This document shows, in pieces, positions 6,029 through 7,709 of a DNA stretch of 7,709 nucleotides. Position 1 is the stretch's first letter. Each line of letters opens with the position of its first letter. The stretch is from the NCBI GenBank assembly GCA_005885085.1, contig VAXY01000031.1, forward strand, positions 1-7,709, given 5' to 3'. The notes under the pieces are model-generated. The model was not told the origin of the DNA. It saw only the letters and a list, made by a program, of their open reading frames with translations, and ran no database searches. This DNA comes from Actinomycetota bacterium (GTDB lineage Bacteria > Actinomycetota > Thermoleophilia > Gaiellales > Gaiellaceae). The translations under genes and the position numbers were made by a program.

Positions 6029-6050
6029 TGGACCTGCGCGTCGCAGGCCA
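6029..6050 (+). terminator. Hairpin between the two small genes
   Basis: TGG-A-CCTGCG (6029-6038) pairs with CGCAGG-CCA (6042-6050) around CGT, a 9-bp stem with one bulged A. No T-run follows. It may end the secreted-peptide transcript or structure the leader of the zinc-ribbon gene. Confidence 0.35.
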
Positions 6051-6068
6051 CGACCGAGGGGGTCGGAA

Positions 6069-6284
6069 ATGAGGGAGTCGCAGCACGCAGTCCGGCCGGG
6101 GAGCGGCCCGACCGAGCGTGACTACGTCGAGTTCTGGCCGGCCGGCACGATGGCCAAGGGGCGCTTCCGCTGCACGGCCTGCGGGAACGCTATCGCGGTC
6201 AGGACGGTCCTGCCCCGATGCATGCTCTGCGGAGAGCGTCTCTGGGAGCGGGAAGAGTCGAGCCCGTACGGCGAAGTTACTTAG
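6069..6284 (+). CDS. Small zinc-ribbon protein, unknown function
   Basis: A 71-residue protein with one clear zinc ribbon: C35-x2-C38 (RCTACGN) and C51-x2-C54 (RCMLCGE), separated by a 12-residue segment. Polar tails flank it and no membrane segment is seen. Small ribbons of this kind are common in actinobacteria and may bind nucleic acid or another protein; nothing here shows which. ATG 6069 has a strong ribosome site, GAGGGGG (6056-6062), 6 nt upstream. That site sits in the loop of a potential 5-bp hairpin (CGACC 6051-6055 with GGTCG 6061-6065), which might limit initiation. The gene converges on the minus-strand group with only 8 bp between stop codons. No sigma-28-like element precedes it, so a link to the pilus is only positional. 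Confidence 0.75.
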   Translation: MRESQHAVRPGSGPTERDYVEFWPAGTMAKGRFRCTACGNAIAVRTVLPRCMLCGERLWEREESSPYGEVT

Positions 6285-6292
6285 GCGCCGAC

Positions 6293-6553
6293 CTACTGCG
6301 CGTGCACGTCGCAGCCCAGCACCATCAGCGCTTCGACCGCTTCCGTCATGAAGGCGGTCGCCTGGTGGACGTCTGCAAACGTGTACGGCCCGGGCCGTGT
6401 CGGCTCGGCGCTACGACCGCCCGCGGGATAGACCTCGGCCTCGACCACGCACGAGTCGCCGTAGTCGACCGCCCGCAGGACCGCGATCGAGCGTCCGTCC
6501 CTGCGCGCGTGGCGGACGAAGAGCTCTCGCGGGCCAGTTGGGGGGCTGGTCAT
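6293..6553 (-). CDS. Small protein of unknown function, second gene of the thioredoxin-like operon
   Basis: I do not recognise this 86-residue protein. It appears soluble, with an N-terminal beta-rich half (ELFVRHARRDGRSIAVLRAV, then VVEAEVYPAGG) and a C-terminal helix (TFADVHQATAFMTEAVEALM). It ends in LGCDVHAQ. The pattern suggests a compact alpha/beta domain. Two ATGs are possible. ATG 6559 overlaps the upstream stop as ATGA, but GGAG lies only 1 nt from it. ATG 6553 has GGAG (6564-6561) at 7 nt and is preferred. Either way it is tightly coupled to the thioredoxin-like gene, with no room for its own promoter, so the two proteins should be made together from the sigma-28-like promoter at 7208-7235. 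A role at the pilus is inferred from that linkage only. Confidence 0.75.
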   Translation of the reverse strand: MTSPPTGPRELFVRHARRDGRSIAVLRAVDYGDSCVVEAEVYPAGGRSAEPTRPGPYTFADVHQATAFMTEAVEALMVLGCDVHAQ

Positions 6554-6555
6554 AC

Positions 6556-7200
6556 TCATACTCCGTGCGAGGCGTCTTGTGCGGCCTGCGCGACTGTCTC
6601 TTTGTCGGCGAAGCCGCTGATCTTCGCGACGAGCCGTCCCGGCCGGACGTAGACGAGCAGGCCGGGGTCGGGCAGCATTCCGAGCTGCTCGGTCAGCTTG
6701 CCGACTTGCGCCTGGCTCAGCACGTTGAGCGGGACGAACCCGACGCCGGCGAGGGCCGCTCCGGCCTTCGCCTCGGCGAACGAGATCCCGTCGACCTGGG
6801 AGTACGGGTCGTAGAGCGAGACGACGACGGTGTCGTGGAGCCCGAAGGCGTCTGCGACCGGCGCCGGCAATCCCGCTTTCAGCGCCCCTGCGATTGCCGC
6901 GTGATCGACGACGGGCTTCGGCTCGACGGGAGCCGTCTTCGCGGCCGGCTTGATCTTCGCCGGCGTTGCGGTCTTCGAGCTCTTATGTGTCTTCTGCACG
7001 GCCTGCGCGGCGGCCGGAGTCGTCGTCTTGTGCGTCGTCTTGGCGCCGGGGCCGAAGGGGTGGTGCTTGATGATGTGCGGTGTCGCGACGGACGAGTCGC
7101 TGCTGCCGCCCATCATCTTCAGGCCTCCGAAGGCGACGACGGTCAGCAACAGAGCACAGATCGCGGCAATTCGGACAGGCGGGGAGAGCGTGAGCGTCAC
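6556..7200 (-). CDS. Membrane-anchored protein with a cysteine-less thioredoxin-like domain
   Basis: A 214-residue protein. One N-terminal membrane helix (about 10-28) is followed by a Lys/Thr/Pro/Ala-rich linker (about 45-98) that would span the cell wall. A C-terminal domain (about 105-210) follows. That domain has a thioredoxin-like order: strand TVVVSLYDPYSQVD, helix, strand GVGFVPLNV, then LPDPGLLVYV at the cis-Pro position and a last helix (DKETVAQAAQDA). The CxxC site is absent, being replaced by DPYSQ, so redox activity is unlikely and a binding or structural role is more likely. The fold call is by eye and moderate. GTG 7200 is chosen because the sigma-28-like -10 ends 7 nt upstream, giving a leaderless message. 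An in-frame GTG at 7227 would lie inside the promoter and has no Shine-Dalgarno sequence. It lies just downstream of the pilin gene and its terminator, which suggests a pilus-linked role. Confidence 0.85.
   Translation of the reverse strand: MTLTLSPPVRIAAICALLLTVVAFGGLKMMGGSSDSSVATPHIIKHHPFGPGAKTTHKTTTPAAAQAVQKTHKSSKTATPAKIKPAAKTAPVEPKPVVDHAAIAGALKAGLPAPVADAFGLHDTVVVSLYDPYSQVDGISFAEAKAGAALAGVGFVPLNVLSQAQVGKLTEQLGMLPDPGLLVYVRPGRLVAKISGFADKETVAQAAQDASHGV
6561..6564 (-). promoter_or_regulatory. Ribosome binding site deciding the start of the small downstream gene
   Basis: GGAG on the minus strand lies 7 nt before ATG 6553 but only 1 nt before ATG 6559. It therefore favours the second ATG. Confidence 0.55.
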
Positions 7201-7207
7201 ACGTTTT

Positions 7208-7235
7208 CTATCGGCAACCCCAATCACGGACTTGA
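7208..7235 (-). promoter_or_regulatory. Sigma-28-like promoter of the thioredoxin-like operon
   Basis: On the minus strand TCAA (7235-7232), 16 nt, then GCCGATAG (7215-7208), followed after 7 nt by GTG at 7200. It begins 5 bp after the pilin terminator stem, so the pilin and this operon are predicted to be separate transcripts. Confidence 0.7.
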
Positions 7236-7240
7236 AAGAC

Positions 7241-7266
7241 GAAGGGCGCGGTTGCCCGCGCCCTTC
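7241..7266 (-). terminator. Strong intrinsic-type terminator of the pilin gene
   Basis: A perfect 11-bp GC-rich stem (7266-7256 with 7251-7241) closes a GCAA tetraloop of the GNRA type on the minus strand, 22 bp after the pilin stop codon. It is followed by GTCTTT, a short T-run. Of the hairpins in this window this is the most convincing terminator. Confidence 0.8.
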
Positions 7267-7288
7267 ATCGCTTCGGATCTGGTGCTGC

Positions 7289-7693
7289 TTACGTGCAGAC
7301 GCCGCTGACGATGTCGGCGCCGGGGCCGTTCTTGTTCCAGGTCTTGCCGCCGACGGTGCTGGAGACGCAGTAGGTGACCGAGTCGGCCGACGTGATCGTG
7401 AGCTTGGTCGGGACGATGGCCGAGTCGTAGGCCTGCAGCAGCGAGACGGTCATGCCCGCATAGCCTGCGGACGCGCCCGTGCCCGTGTTGTCGGCGTTGT
7501 ACGCCTCGACTGCGGGGATCGCTGCTCGAACGTTTGCCTTGGCGGCGGAGTTGTTCGCACGGTCGCGGAAGCTCAGGTACGAGGGGATCGCGATCGCAAG
7601 CAGGATGCCCAGAATGATGATGACAACGAGAAGTTCGATGAGTGTGAAACCGCTTTCCTCACCGGCCAGCCGCTGCCGGATCTTGCTGGTCAT
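7289..7693 (-). CDS. pilA: Type IV prepilin (major-pilin-like, PilA family)
   Basis: A 134-residue prepilin, the fibre subunit of a type IV pilus. The leader MTSKIRQRLAGEESG (1-15) ends in the invariant Gly. Cleavage would fall between G15 and F16, before FTLIELLVVIIILGILLAIA. The key Glu5 of the mature protein is E20. The hydrophobic helix (16-36) anchors the subunit in the membrane and forms the fibre core. The small globular domain has two late cysteines, one in YCVSS and one in VCT at the extreme C-terminus, likely a disulfide closing the D-loop. ATG 7693 is set by a strong ribosome site 7 nt upstream. Its promoter is outside the window. PilD at 1068-1817 is the expected processing enzyme and PilB the extension motor. 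Size and the dedicated terminator fit a major pilin, but a minor pilin is possible. Confidence 0.95.
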   Translation of the reverse strand: MTSKIRQRLAGEESGFTLIELLVVIIILGILLAIAIPSYLSFRDRANNSAAKANVRAAIPAVEAYNADNTGTGASAGYAGMTVSLLQAYDSAIVPTKLTITSADSVTYCVSSTVGGKTWNKNGPGADIVSGVCT

Positions 7694-7700
7694 GCAGGTG

Positions 7701-7708
7701 CTCCTTCC
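7701..7708 (-). promoter_or_regulatory. Strong Shine-Dalgarno sequence of the prepilin gene
   Basis: GGAAGGAG on the minus strand, 7 nt before ATG 7693, is the best ribosome site in the window. It contrasts with the leaderless-type starts of three neighbouring genes and fits high pilin output. Confidence 0.8.
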
Positions 7709-7709
7709 A

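Noticed and set aside
6011..6296. Direct repeat GCCGACCTAC at 6011-6020 and 6287-6296, each shortly after a stop codon of a small gene.
   Set aside because: Only 10 bp, with weak gapped similarity beyond. The second copy overlaps the end of a minus-strand coding region. Too little to call a repeat family.
1..7709. CRISPR arrays, tRNA or rRNA genes, insertion sequences and phage genes.
   Set aside because: No regularly spaced repeats, tRNA-like folds, transposase motifs or phage structural genes were seen on either strand.

Overview
This is a GC-rich, actinobacterial-looking window centred on a type IV pilus (T4P) locus. GC-rich codon use, GTG starts, apparent leaderless starts and the protein style suggest a deep-branching actinobacterium such as a member of the Thermoleophilia. 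That placement is inference from style, not from a marker gene.

Layout from left to right. (1) The 3' part of a secreted, beta-rich pilus-associated protein on the + strand (2-1006). (2) A bifunctional prepilin peptidase, pilD (1068-1817, +). (3) A short accessory segment: a 33-nt perfect inverted repeat (1818-1850), a decayed minus-strand fragment resembling a HIT-family protein (1860-2024), and an aldo/keto reductase (2069-2998, +). (4) A polytopic membrane protein resembling GT87/GT-C glycosyltransferases (3887-2904, -), which overlaps the reductase tail-to-tail and diverges from pilB. (5) The pilus extension ATPase pilB/gspE (3981-5777, +). (6) Two small + strand genes: a 60-residue secreted peptide and a 71-residue zinc-ribbon protein. 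(7) A minus-strand group: a major-type prepilin (7693-7289), a membrane-anchored protein with a cysteine-less thioredoxin-like domain (7200-6556) and a small unknown protein (6553-6293).

The most interesting signal lies between the genes. Four genes (pilD, pilB, the GT87-like gene and the thioredoxin-like gene) are each preceded by the same bipartite element, TCAA-N16-GCCGATA. The spacing is identical in all four. The element closely resembles the promoter class of sigma-28 (FliA/WhiG-type) factors, TAAA-N15/16-GCCGATAA. By eye, GCCGATA occurs four times in the window on both strands together, and all four copies sit just upstream of one of these starts. In three of the four the -10 ends 7-8 nt before the start codon and no Shine-Dalgarno sequence is visible, so leaderless mRNAs are predicted. 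pilB is the exception, with a short leader carrying a GAGGG ribosome site. The two divergent promoters between the GT87-like gene and pilB have their -35 elements inside a near-perfect 19-bp palindrome.

Working model: a sigma-28-like factor, classically tied to flagella or sporulation, drives a pilus regulon here. That regulon includes two proteins not otherwise recognisable as pilus components. The reductase and HIT fragment lack this promoter and look like an insert in the locus.
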